A stretch of 64,000 nucleotides of DNA from Micromonospora sp. NBC_00421 (GTDB lineage: Bacteria > Actinomycetota > Actinomycetes > Mycobacteriales > Micromonosporaceae), in assembly GCF_036017915.1 (NCBI RefSeq), contig NZ_CP107929.1, positions 62,001-126,000 on the forward strand, given 5' to 3'. This document shows, piece by piece, positions 37,159-47,874 of this stretch. The position numbers were made by a program, and so were the translations under genes. Every line of letters begins with the position of its first letter. The first letter of the stretch is position 1. The notes beneath the pieces are model-generated. The model did no database searches, had not been told where the DNA came from, and saw only the letters and a program-made list of their open reading frames with translations.

Positions 37159-37846
37159 CCACGGAGACCCGGTGCGCGCCGGGCTGAGCAACGATGCCGG
37201 TACGACCGAGACGCTGCTGACCGGGGGCTCGTCGGCCGTCCCGACGCTGGCCCTCACCCACGCCGACGGGCGTCCGCCGTTGATCCTCGCGCCCACGCCG
37301 GAAGCGTCGATCCCGGCTGACCTGCCCACCGGTTCGTTGGCGATCAACGAGTCGGGCGACCTGGTCATCGGCGGTCGGGACGGGACGAAGCAGTACGTCA
37401 ACACCTCCCGCTGGGCGAACCGGACGCTGGCGGTCGCGCCGACGCGCATCCTGGACACCCGGGCGATGGGCACCTACAGCGGCAACGTGGTGGCCGGTGC
37501 GGGGAACGTGCTCGCCGGAAAGCTCGGCGCTGGCAAGATCCTCCACGTGACGGTGAGGAACGTGCCGCCGGCGCTGGCCGAGAAGGCCACCGCCGCGTAC
37601 GTCAACGTCACCGTGGCCGGGACCGTCTCCGGCGGCTTCCTCACCGCGTACAGCTCGTCGACCGCCCGGCCGGGCACGTCCTCGCTGAACTGGTGGGGGC
37701 CCAACCAGGTGCTGTCGAACCTGGTCGAGGTGCAGTTGGGCAGCCACGACGGCACCCCGCTGTCGTTCGGCGTCTACGTCAACGCGGCCACCTCGGTCAT
37801 CGTGGACGTCTGCGGGTTGATCCTCGCCGACCCCGGCACGTACTGA
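37151..37846 (+). CDS. paralog 3 of the exported family, lacking a signal peptide
   Basis: This 231-aa protein has the same blocks: a divergent N-terminal strand region (TLALTHADGRPPLILAPTPEAS), GSLAINESGDLVIGG, VAPTRILDTR, AYVNVTVAGTVSGGFLTAY, SSLNWWGPNQVLSNLV and SVIVDVCGLILADPG. It begins MRDHGDPVRAGLS with no signal peptide. It is therefore cytoplasmic, exported in complex with paralog 2, or truncated at the N-terminus; an upstream in-frame start at 37130 adds no signal either. Its start lies inside the end of paralog 2. Confidence 0.75.
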   Translation: MRDHGDPVRAGLSNDAGTTETLLTGGSSAVPTLALTHADGRPPLILAPTPEASIPADLPTGSLAINESGDLVIGGRDGTKQYVNTSRWANRTLAVAPTRILDTRAMGTYSGNVVAGAGNVLAGKLGAGKILHVTVRNVPPALAEKATAAYVNVTVAGTVSGGFLTAYSSSTARPGTSSLNWWGPNQVLSNLVEVQLGSHDGTPLSFGVYVNAATSVIVDVCGLILADPGTY

Positions 37847-37950
37847 AGCCGTACGCCGGTCGTCGTCGCGGTGCGGGTTCGCCCACCGTCGCGGAGGCGG
37901 CCGGACACCGGCCGTCGGCGGATCACCGCCGGCATGGGATTCTTGGGTAC

Positions 37951-39120
37951 GTGACCAGTCCCGCTCCGGTCCTGCGCCCGCTCACCATCGGCCCCCACCA
38001 GGTGTGGCCGCCGGTGGTGCTCGCGCCGATGGCCGGCATCACCAACGTCGGCTTCCGACAGCTCTGCCGGGAGCAGGGCGGTGGCATCTACGTCTGCGAG
38101 ATGATCACCACGATCGCGCTGGTCCAGCGGAACCCGAAGACCCTGCGCATGATCGCCTTCGGTGCCGAGGAGCAGCCGCGCAGCCTCCAGCTCTACGGCA
38201 CCGACCCGGAGGTCACCGCCGCCGCGGTGCGGATCGTGGTGGAGCGGGATCTCGCCGACCACATCGACCTGAACTTCGGCTGCCCGGTGCCGAAGGTGAC
38301 CCGTCGGGGTGGCGGCTCGGCCCTGCCCTGGCGGCGTCGGCTCTTCGCCCGGCTGGTGCGGGCCGCTGTGGACGCCGCGTCACCCGCCGGGGTGCCGGTC
38401 ACCGTGAAGATGCGCAAGGGCATCGACGACGACCACCTGACGTACGTCGAGGCGGGGCTGGCCGCCCAGGACGCCGGGGTCGCGGCGGTAGCCCTGCACG
38501 GGCGGACGGCCGCGCAGCGGTACTCCGGCACCGCCGACTGGGACGCCATCGCCACCCTCAAGCAGGCGCTCGACGTGCCGGTGCTCGGCAACGGCGACAT
38601 CTGGGAGGCCGACGACGCGCTGCGGATGGTGGCCCACACCGGGGTGGACGGGGTGGTGGTGGGACGGGGCTGCCTGGGGCGGCCGTGGCTCTTCGCCGAC
38701 CTGGAGGCCGCGTTCGACGGCCGTCCGGAGCGTCGGTTGCCGACCCTGGGCGAGGTCGCGGTGACCATGCGACGGCACGCCGAACTGCTTGTGGACCAGT
38801 TCACCGCCGGCTCGCGCACCCCGTCGCGGGGTGAGCGGGACGGCTGCACCGACTTCCGCAAGCACGTCGCCTGGTACCTGAAGGGCTTCCCGGTGGGTAG
38901 TGGGCTGCGTCGGGAGCTCGCCATGATCGAGAGCCTGGCCCAGCTGGACGACCTGCTCGGCAAGCTGGATGCCACCGAACCGTTCCCGGTGGCCGCGCTC
39001 GGCCAACCACGGGGCCGGACGAACTCTCCCGGCAAGGTCTTCCTGCCCGAGGGCTGGCTGGCCAGCCGGGACGACGACACCGTCCCCGAGGGCGCCGAGC
39101 TGGACGACTCGGGCGGCTGA
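37951..39120 (+). CDS. dus: tRNA-dihydrouridine synthase (DusB-like)
   Basis: This 389-aa FMN enzyme reduces uridines in tRNA D-loops. It has a TIM-barrel start VVLAPMAGITNVGFRQLC, catalytic C111 in DLNFGCPVPKVTRRGGGSAL, VTVKMRKGIDDDH, ALHGRTAAQRYSG and the FMN phosphate site VPVLGNGDIWE...GVVVGRGCLGRPWLF. Length is slightly longer than Proteobacterial DusB because of the C-terminal helical part. GTG 37951 is chosen as the first start giving the family N-terminus. Confidence 0.95.
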   Translation: MTSPAPVLRPLTIGPHQVWPPVVLAPMAGITNVGFRQLCREQGGGIYVCEMITTIALVQRNPKTLRMIAFGAEEQPRSLQLYGTDPEVTAAAVRIVVERDLADHIDLNFGCPVPKVTRRGGGSALPWRRRLFARLVRAAVDAASPAGVPVTVKMRKGIDDDHLTYVEAGLAAQDAGVAAVALHGRTAAQRYSGTADWDAIATLKQALDVPVLGNGDIWEADDALRMVAHTGVDGVVVGRGCLGRPWLFADLEAAFDGRPERRLPTLGEVAVTMRRHAELLVDQFTAGSRTPSRGERDGCTDFRKHVAWYLKGFPVGSGLRRELAMIESLAQLDDLLGKLDATEPFPVAALGQPRGRTNSPGKVFLPEGWLASRDDDTVPEGAELDDSGG

Positions 39121-39205
39121 CGCCCGTAGCCGCGCCGTCTTCCGTTCGCGCCGCCTTCCGGCTGTGCGGTCTGCCGGCCGGGCTGTCTTCGGGCCGTGCC
39201 GACGG

Positions 39206-39240
39206 CGAAGGGCCGACCCCTCCAGGGGGTCGGCCCTTCG
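39206..39240. terminator. perfect 15-bp bidirectional terminator
   Basis: CGAAGGGCCGACCCC (39206-39220) and GGGGTCGGCCCTTCG (39226-39240) pair perfectly, with loop TCCAG. It sits between convergent dus and the C39-like protease gene. Confidence 0.88.
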
Positions 39241-39258
39241 CACGATCGGTGGGACGGG

Positions 39259-39915
39259 TCAGGAGGCGTAGCCGCGGCTGGCGATCCAGTGGGCCAGCTC
39301 GTCGACGTCGATCCGGTAGGAGGCGGTGTCCGGGTTGGCGGAGTCCGCGATCGTCACGACCCGACCACCGTCGCGGTAGCCGACGACGCTGATGTAGTGC
39401 CCGCCCTCGAAGGAGTGCGTGTTGCCGTCGGTGTCGGTGGCGGTGCCGGCGATGTTGGCGACCACGGCGCGGCCGTCGTCCACCGCCCGGACGACGTCGG
39501 CGCGCAGCTGCGCGATGCGCTTACCGTCGACCTTGCCGGCCGGGATCTCGGTGCTGCGGTAGGCGTCCTTGCGGCCGGTCTCCTTGTTCAGGATCGGGGT
39601 GATGTCGTTGATGCTGTCGGTGCCGTTCTCGGTGGTGCCCATCTCCTTGGCGATGGCGTCGACGTCGATGCTCTTGCCCTGGACGCTCAGGGCGTTGCGG
39701 GCGGCGGCGGGGCCGCAGTAGTAGAAGTTCGGCTGGGCGGCGTAGTCGACCTTCAGCTCCCGCTCACCGGCGGGCTTGCGGTCGGCCTGCACCACGGCGG
39801 CGGGCCGGGTGGTCTCGGCGGCGTGCGCGGCCAGCGCGGGGCCGGCGATGCCACCGGCGGTGGCGGCCAGGCCGGCAGCGGTCAGCACGGTCTTACGCAG
39901 GATGTCGGTACGCAT
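39259..39915 (-). CDS. secreted C39-like cysteine peptidase family protein
   Basis: This 218-aa exported protein has a signal peptide at 1-33 (basic MRTDILRK, hydrophobic core, AHAAE). The papain-like core has the Cys in NFYYCGPAAARNAL, the His in GGHYISVVGYRDGG and the Asp/Asn in IADSANP. Substrate is unknown; secreted C39-like proteins may process peptides at the cell surface. ATG 39915 is preferred over 39936 because GAGGAG is correctly spaced before it. It is monocistronic, with a convergent terminator downstream. Confidence 0.85.
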   Translation of the reverse strand: MRTDILRKTVLTAAGLAATAGGIAGPALAAHAAETTRPAAVVQADRKPAGERELKVDYAAQPNFYYCGPAAARNALSVQGKSIDVDAIAKEMGTTENGTDSINDITPILNKETGRKDAYRSTEIPAGKVDGKRIAQLRADVVRAVDDGRAVVANIAGTATDTDGNTHSFEGGHYISVVGYRDGGRVVTIADSANPDTASYRIDVDELAHWIASRGYAS

Positions 39916-40414
39916 GATGGAGGTGCTCCTCTGCATCTCGGGGGTCCCCGCACGGTCCCGCGGGGGCGCGGGATGGCGCGGTCGTGCCGCAACGGCAGGT
40001 GAAGAGGAAGATCGGACCGGCGATCGTGGGGATGCCGGACGGGTGCCGGGGTGACGCGTCGCTGGCCCGCCGGGCGGACCGGGGGCCGAGCCCGAGGACT
40101 TGGCCGGGGCGATCGCGGCTACCAGGTGTAACGACCCCGACCGGCCGACGATTCCGCCCTGCGGGTGACCCCCGCCACCCGTCTGTGGGCCGATCCGTCA
40201 TCGGGTGTCGCCACTGACGACACCCGTCGGCAACCCCCGAATTCGGTCACCCAGTGTGATACACAAGCCGCCCGCACCCTCACCCTCCACCCACTTTGCT
40301 CTGCTGCCCTCCCCGCGACGGTCACCTGGTGTGCCTGGTGCGTATGTGGCGGCAGAGCAAAGTGTCCGAGGGAGGTATGTGGTGGTCGGCCGGAGAGCAG
40401 TCACTCTATGTGAT
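39916..40414. other. gene-free stretch with a long inverted repeat
   Basis: I see no supported gene in these 499 bp between the protease gene start and the hexosaminidase gene end. The main structure is an inverted repeat with arms CACTTTGCTCTGCTGCC (40292-40308) and 40348-40364, 16 of 17 Watson-Crick plus one G-U, around a 39-nt loop. The protease promoter should lie near 39940-40000, but I see no clear hexamers. Confidence 0.6.
40292..40364. repeat. 17-bp inverted repeat (CACTTTGCTCTGC family)
   Basis: Arms at 40292-40308 and 40348-40364 read CACTTTGCTCTGCTGCC and GGCGGCAGAGCAAAGTG. The AT content of the arms is higher than the surroundings. It may be a palindromic intergenic repeat or a terminator for the hexosaminidase gene, whose stop is at 40415. 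Confidence 0.65.
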
Positions 40415-42253
40415 CTATGGGCCCTGTGTGCCCGAAGTGACCGGCTGTGGTCGGAGGGGCGGAGGGGTGGCAGGTCGGAGTGGCGGCGGGTTCGGGGGTT
40501 CTGCGGTGCCGGGGAGGTGCCCGCCGGCTGACCTGGTGGGCCAGGGGATCTCCGGGGACGGGTGGAAGGTGATGCCGGCGGCGCGCCAGCGCGGGCCGTG
40601 GCCGGCGAGCCGCTCCCGGAAGCCGGCCCAACTCCGGGTCGACGGCGCGGACCAGGCCAGTTCGGCGAGGGCGGGCAGGCGTGGGAAGAACAGGAACTCG
40701 ATCTCGGCCAGCGAGGTAACCGACTCCGTCCAGAGCGGGGCCTCCAGGCCGAGCACCGCCTCGGCGGGGACGTCGGTCAGGTGGGTCGCCGGGTCCCAGT
40801 GGTAGGCCCGGTGCACGTCGATCAGACCGGCCCAGTCGTGTCCGATGGGGGTGTCCGGGGCGTACTTCATGTCCAGGTACGCGTGGTTGCCGGGGGAGAG
40901 GATCAACCGGGCGCCCCGGCGTACCGCCTCGGCCACCGCCGGGTCGTCGCCGTTGGTGCCCCACCACTGGAGGACCCGGCCCTCGACGTGGTCGGCGGGG
41001 GCGATCTGGTGCCAACCGACCACGGTCCGGCCGAGCCCGGCGACGACGCGCTGCGCCCGCTGCACGAAACCGGTGTACGCCGCACCCTTCACCTTGTACG
41101 CCTCGTCGCCGCCGAGGTGCAGCCACGGCCCGGGGGTCAGCGCGGCGACCTCACCGAGCACGTCGGAGACGAAGTCGTACGTCCGCTCGCTGGTGGGGTC
41201 GACGTAGCTGAAGCCGACCTCGGTGCCGGTGTACGGCGGCGGCGCGGCCTTGTCCGGCGCGAGTTCGGGGTACGCGACAAGTGCCGCGTTGGTGTGGCCG
41301 GGCAGATCCACCTCGGGTACGACGGTGACGTGCCGACGGGCGGCGTACCCGACGATGCGCCGGTAGTCGGCGGCGGTGTACCAGCCACCGGGGCCACCAC
41401 CCACCTCGGTGCGCCCGCCGACGGCGGCCAGCCGGGGCCAGGAGTCCACGGCGATCCGCCACCCCTGGTCGTCGGTGAGGTGCAGGTGCAGGTGGTTGAG
41501 CTTGTACCGGGCCAGGTGGTCGATCACCCGGAGCACGTCGTCGACGGCGAAGAAGTGCCGGGCCACGTCGAGCATCGCGCCCCGGTAGGGGAAGCGGGGC
41601 CGGTCGACGATGGTGCCGCCGGCCACCACCCAGCGTTCGGTCACCGGCGTCCTGCTCTCCACCGCCACCGGCAGCAGCTGCCGCAGTGTCTGTACGCCGT
41701 GGAAGAGGCCGGTCGCGGTGTCGGCGGTGATCCGTACCCCGTCGACGTCGACGTCGAGCCGGTATCCCTCGTCACCCCCGGACGTAGCCTCCGCCGCGCC
41801 GTGCGGTGCGACGGCGGACAGGGTGAGCTGAAGCGCGCCCGGTGCGGTCGGCAGGTCGGTGACCGGTAGCGGGTAACCGGTGGCCGGGCGGAGCAGCTCC
41901 GCGAGGTGCTCGGCGACCTCCCGGGCGGCCGGGTCGGCGCTCACCCGTACCGCCGCGTCGGCCGGTAGGACGAAGTCGGCGGTCGGCTGCGGCCGGACCG
42001 ACCCGGGCGCCGGCACCACGTCGCCCAGGCCGATCGTCGGCCGGGCGAGTTGCCGACCGGCAGCCTCGGCGGCACTGCGCGCCAGCTCGGTCGCGGACGG
42101 TGAAACCGTGGGCGGCCCGTGCGGCGCGACAGTGGGCGGCTCGCCGGGGGCGGCGGGCGCGACAGTGGGCGGCTCGTCCGGGGTCGGGCCGGCGTCGGGC
42201 CGTTGCGGCTGCTCGGGGACGGGGACGACGCCGGTACGTGGGGTGAGCGACAC
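40415..42253 (-). CDS. beta-N-acetylhexosaminidase, glycoside hydrolase family 20
   Basis: This 612-aa enzyme removes terminal GlcNAc/GalNAc, probably from chitin oligomers or cell-wall fragments. A Pro/Thr-rich head (1-60) precedes the GH20b-type N-terminal domain (about 65-200). The TIM barrel begins FPYRGAMLDVARHFF. The catalytic Asp-Glu pair is in HLGGDEAY, with HLHLTDDQGWRI, PEVDLPGHTNAAL and WHQIAPADHV also present. The last ~40 residues are Pro-rich. No signal peptide is seen with GTG 42253, so it may act in the cytoplasm on imported sugars. CGGAG precedes the start. Confidence 0.93.
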   Translation of the reverse strand: MSLTPRTGVVPVPEQPQRPDAGPTPDEPPTVAPAAPGEPPTVAPHGPPTVSPSATELARSAAEAAGRQLARPTIGLGDVVPAPGSVRPQPTADFVLPADAAVRVSADPAAREVAEHLAELLRPATGYPLPVTDLPTAPGALQLTLSAVAPHGAAEATSGGDEGYRLDVDVDGVRITADTATGLFHGVQTLRQLLPVAVESRTPVTERWVVAGGTIVDRPRFPYRGAMLDVARHFFAVDDVLRVIDHLARYKLNHLHLHLTDDQGWRIAVDSWPRLAAVGGRTEVGGGPGGWYTAADYRRIVGYAARRHVTVVPEVDLPGHTNAALVAYPELAPDKAAPPPYTGTEVGFSYVDPTSERTYDFVSDVLGEVAALTPGPWLHLGGDEAYKVKGAAYTGFVQRAQRVVAGLGRTVVGWHQIAPADHVEGRVLQWWGTNGDDPAVAEAVRRGARLILSPGNHAYLDMKYAPDTPIGHDWAGLIDVHRAYHWDPATHLTDVPAEAVLGLEAPLWTESVTSLAEIEFLFFPRLPALAELAWSAPSTRSWAGFRERLAGHGPRWRAAGITFHPSPEIPWPTRSAGGHLPGTAEPPNPPPLRPATPPPLRPQPVTSGTQGP

Positions 42254-42567
42254 GGGGCAGCTCCGAGGGGTGTATCCGCGAGGGATATGGCAAAGGTCAG
42301 GTTTGGCGGAACCGGTGACGTCAAGGGTACGAGGAGGAACCGTAATTGCGTGATCGTGCGCATGGAAGCGTTCCCAGAAACCGGTGCGAACGCGGATAGT
42401 CGTGATGGCTGTGCCTATTGTCACCGAACGGCCCCAGCCCGCCCGATGTTCGCTTAACCTTCGCCCACCGAACGCTGACCAGGCCGGATTGCCGGAGGCC
42501 AGCCCCGGGGTAGCTCAGAACTAAACCTTCGTTAAGTGTCAATTCCGGCGCGCGTGGGAGGCTTCTG
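42254..42567. other. divergent promoter region of the hexosaminidase gene and ppdK
   Basis: These 314 bp hold both divergent promoters. On the minus strand TTGACG (42324-42319) and TACCCT (42329-42324) are candidate hexamers for the hexosaminidase. An AT-richer stretch near 42515-42545 lies before ppdK. A short plus-strand frame (42350-42457) with a good ribosome site is listed separately. Confidence 0.45.
42350..42457 (+). CDS. candidate small CxxCH peptide
   Basis: A 35-codon frame starts at GTG 42350, 11 nt after GAGGAGGA, an unusually good ribosome site for intergenic DNA. The peptide begins VIVRMEAFPETG and contains GCAYCHRTAPARP, a CxxCH pair that could bind metal. It may be a leader peptide of ppdK or chance. 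Codon bias is weak evidence at this length. Confidence 0.25.
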   Translation: MIVRMEAFPETGANADSRDGCAYCHRTAPARPMFA

Positions 42568-45303
<2,736 letters not shown>

Positions 45304-45310
45304 CCGCCGC

Positions 45311-45352
45311 GACGTCCACCGGCGGCGGCCCTGCCCGTCGCCGGTGGGCGTC
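45311..45352. terminator. terminator hairpin after ppdK
   Basis: GACGTCCACCGGCG (45311-45324) pairs with CGCCGGTGGGCGTC (45339-45352) with one G-U pair and a 14-nt loop, 8 bp after the ppdK stop. Confidence 0.6.
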
Positions 45353-45443
45353 GTCCCGGCGTCTCGGCACGTGCGTGGTCCGGCGTGGCGCGGCGTAACC
45401 TGGTCTCCCGCGACCATGGGGTACGACCGTGAGGGGTGGCCGG

Positions 45444-46730
45444 ATGGCTGAGGTGCCCGTCCCACCAGCCGCCGGGCAGTCGTTCGACGCGCAGCGGTGG
45501 GTCGAGGAGACGCCGAAGGACACCGGCCACGGCCGGTCCCCGTACGAGCGGGACCGGGCCCGGGTGCTGCACTCGGCCGCGTTCCGTCGGCTCGCCGCGA
45601 AGACCCAGGTGCACGTCGCCGGCACCGACGACTTCCTGCGTACCCGGCTGACCCACTCGCTGGAGGTGGCCCAGATCGCCCGGGAGATGGGTGCCCGGCT
45701 CGGGTGCGATCCGGATCTGGTGGACACCGCCGGGCTGGCCCACGACCTCGGGCACCCGCCGTTCGGCCACAACGGCGAGGACACCCTGGACGCACTCGCC
45801 GCGCCCTGCGGCGGCTTCGAGGGCAACGCGCAGACCCTGCGGGTGCTCACCCGGCTGGAGGCCAAGGTGCTGGCCCCGGACGGCAGCCCCGCCGGGCTCA
45901 ACCTCACCCGGGCCGCGCTCGACGCGGTCAGCAAGTACCCCTGGCCCCGCCGCCCGGGGCTGCGCAAGTTCGGCGTCTACGGCGACGACCGCCCGGTCTT
46001 CGACTGGCTCCGCACCGGCACCCCCTCCACCACCGCCCCGTCCGCCGTCGACCCGTTCGGTGGGGCCCGTCGGTGCCTGGAGGCGCAGGTGATGGACTGG
46101 GCCGACGACGTGGCGTACTCGGTGCACGACGTCGAGGACGGCATCCACGGCGGCTACGTCTCACTGCGCCCACTCCTCGCCGACCCGGACGAGCGGGCCG
46201 CCCTCTGCGCCGACGTGGCAGCCACCTATTCCACCGAGTCGCCTGACCACCTCGGCGAGGCACTGCGGGAACTGCTCGCCGATCCGCTGCTCGTCCCGCT
46301 GGCCGGCTACGACGGTAGCCATCGCGCCCAGGTCGCGCTCAAGGCCACCACCAGCGCGTTGACCGGCCGTTTCGTGGCGAGCGCCGTGGCCGCCACCACG
46401 GCCCGGTTCGGTCCCGGGCCGCACCGTCGCTACGCCGCCGACCTCGTCGTACCCGGGCCGCTGCGGGTACGGTGCGCGCTGCTCAAGGGCATCGCCCTGC
46501 GGTACGTGATGCGCCGCCCTGACGCGCAGGGCCGCTACGAGCGACAGCGGGAGATCCTCACCGAGTTGGTCGGGGTGCTGGCACAGCGGGCGCCGGACGT
46601 GCTCGACCCGGTCTTCGCCCCGCTGTGGCGGGCCGCCCCCGACGACGCGGCCCGGCTGCGGGTGGTGGTGGACCAGGTTGCCTCGCTGACCGACCCGGCC
46701 GCGCTCGCCTGGCACGCCCGCCCAACCTGA
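45444..46730 (+). CDS. dgt: deoxyguanosinetriphosphate triphosphohydrolase-like protein
   Basis: This 428-aa HD-domain enzyme releases triphosphate from dNTPs. SPYERDRARVLHSAAFRRLAAKTQVH and RTRLTHSLEVAQIAR precede the HD motif HDLGHPPFGHNGE. MDWADDVAYSVHDVEDG carries the downstream metal Asp. Size and order match actinobacterial dGTPases, which usually lie next to dnaG, as here apart from one intervening gene. ATG 45444 is preferred to GTG 45429 because GAGGGGTGGCCGG is correctly spaced before it. Confidence 0.95.
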   Translation: MAEVPVPPAAGQSFDAQRWVEETPKDTGHGRSPYERDRARVLHSAAFRRLAAKTQVHVAGTDDFLRTRLTHSLEVAQIAREMGARLGCDPDLVDTAGLAHDLGHPPFGHNGEDTLDALAAPCGGFEGNAQTLRVLTRLEAKVLAPDGSPAGLNLTRAALDAVSKYPWPRRPGLRKFGVYGDDRPVFDWLRTGTPSTTAPSAVDPFGGARRCLEAQVMDWADDVAYSVHDVEDGIHGGYVSLRPLLADPDERAALCADVAATYSTESPDHLGEALRELLADPLLVPLAGYDGSHRAQVALKATTSALTGRFVASAVAATTARFGPGPHRRYAADLVVPGPLRVRCALLKGIALRYVMRRPDAQGRYERQREILTELVGVLAQRAPDVLDPVFAPLWRAAPDDAARLRVVVDQVASLTDPAALAWHARPT

Positions 46731-46778
46731 CCCCACCCCACCCCACCCCGCCACCGCCCTGCCCCGCCCTTTCGCCCC

Positions 46779-46838
46779 GGTGATCAAGAAGTTTGCGTCA
46801 TTGTTGATCTTCAAATTGACCTAAACCTCTTGATCACC
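46779..46838. repeat. third copy of the GGTGATCAAGA palindromic element
   Basis: This 60-bp element has arms starting GGTGATCAAGAAGTTTGCG and ending AAACCTCTTGATCACC. Its centre (CAAATTGAC) closely matches copy 2 at 6351-6410, with about nine differences over 60 bp. It is preceded by C-rich and followed by G-rich runs, exactly as at the first locus. Confidence 0.88.
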
Positions 46839-46930
46839 GGGGCGGGGGCGGGGCGGGGGCGGGGCGGGGCGGGGCGCGGGGCGGGGTGGGGGGCGCGGGG
46901 TGGGGTGGGAGGGTGGGGTGGGGTGGGGAG
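46839..46930 (+). repeat. G-rich (G-quadruplex-prone) tract
   Basis: About 90 bp of GGGGCGGGG-type runs between the palindrome and the promoter of the siderophore-interacting protein gene. Confidence 0.7.
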
Positions 46931-46945
46931 TTAGGGTAGCCTTAG
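46931..46945 (+). promoter_or_regulatory. IdeR/DmdR-like iron box overlapping a leaderless promoter
   Basis: TTAGGGTAGCCTTAG matches the first and central parts of the actinobacterial iron box (TTAGGTTAGGCTAACCTAA); the last half-site is poor. It contains TAGCCT (46937-46942), a TANNNT -10 whose last base is 7 nt before the A of ATG 46949. Iron-bound repressor would block this promoter directly. Confidence 0.6.
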
Positions 46946-46948
46946 TGC

Positions 46949-47782
46949 ATGGCGGAACGGGTTAGGGCGGTTACTTCGGCGCGGGTGGTGCGGGTGGGGC
47001 GGCCCACGCCGCATCTGGTGCGGCTCGTTCTCGGTGGGGAGGAGTTGGCGGGGCTGCCGGTGGGTGAGTTCACCGACCACTACATCAAGATCGTATTTCC
47101 GGTCGCCGGGGTCGACTATCCGCGCCCGATGGACTACGCGGCGATCCGTCGTGAGCTGCCACGCGAGCAGTGGCCGAGGCTGCGGGCGTACACCGTGCGG
47201 GCCTGGGACGCCTCGGCCGGAGAGTTGACCGTCGACGTGGTGCACCACGGGGACGAGGGGTTGGCCGGTCCGTGGGCGGCCGGGCTGCGGCCCGGCGACG
47301 AGGTGCTGTTCACCGGCCCGGGTGGGGCGTACGCGCCGGATCCGACGGCGGACTGGCACCTGCTGGTGGGCGACGAGAGCGCCCTGCCGGCGATCGCCGC
47401 CGCGCTGGAGCGGCTGCCCGAGGGTGCCCCGGCGGTCGTCCTGGTCGAGATCGCCGACCGGGCCGAGGAACAGCCGTTGCGCAGCCCCGGCGCGGTGGCG
47501 CTGACCTGGCTGCACCGGGGCGACAGGCCGGTCGGGGAGGCGCTGGTCGAGGCGGTGCGTGCGCTGGAGTTCCCGCCCGGTCGGGTGCACGCGTTCGTGC
47601 ACGGCGAGGCCACCTTCGTCAAGGAACTGCGTCGGCTGCTGCGGGTCGAGCGGTCGGTGCCCCGGGAGGCGCTGTCCATCTCCGGCTACTGGCGGCAGGG
47701 CCTGGACGACGAGGGTTGGCGCTCCACCAAGCCGGACTGGAACCGTCAGGTCGAGGCCGAGGAGGCCGCCGCCGTCGGCTGA
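46949..47782 (+). CDS. siderophore-interacting protein (ferric-siderophore reductase family)
   Basis: This 277-aa FAD-binding ferric-siderophore reductase of the ViuB type has an N-terminal FAD barrel with LRAYTVRAWD and HHGDEGLAGPWAAGLRPGDEV. The NAD(P)-like domain starts LLVGDESALPAIAAALERLP, and the C-terminus has the family motif SISGYWRQGLDDEGWR. It reduces Fe(III) siderophores in the cytoplasm to release iron. The upstream iron box supports iron control. It separates dgt from dnaG, which are usually adjacent, so it may be an insertion carried with the palindrome/G-tract module. Confidence 0.93.
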   Translation: MAERVRAVTSARVVRVGRPTPHLVRLVLGGEELAGLPVGEFTDHYIKIVFPVAGVDYPRPMDYAAIRRELPREQWPRLRAYTVRAWDASAGELTVDVVHHGDEGLAGPWAAGLRPGDEVLFTGPGGAYAPDPTADWHLLVGDESALPAIAAALERLPEGAPAVVLVEIADRAEEQPLRSPGAVALTWLHRGDRPVGEALVEAVRALEFPPGRVHAFVHGEATFVKELRRLLRVERSVPREALSISGYWRQGLDDEGWRSTKPDWNRQVEAEEAAAVG

Positions 47783-47874
47783 CCTGGCCGCCGGCGGTGT
47801 GGGTCACCCGGCGTCCCCCCGGCGGCGGATCGTCGGTGCGGCAGGGCAGGATGTAGCCCGAGGGGGTGGCGTCG

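Noticed and set aside
40296..40805. Plus-strand frame opposite the 3-prime end of the hexosaminidase gene
   Set aside because: Mostly antisense of the GH20 C-terminus; no motif and no promoter.
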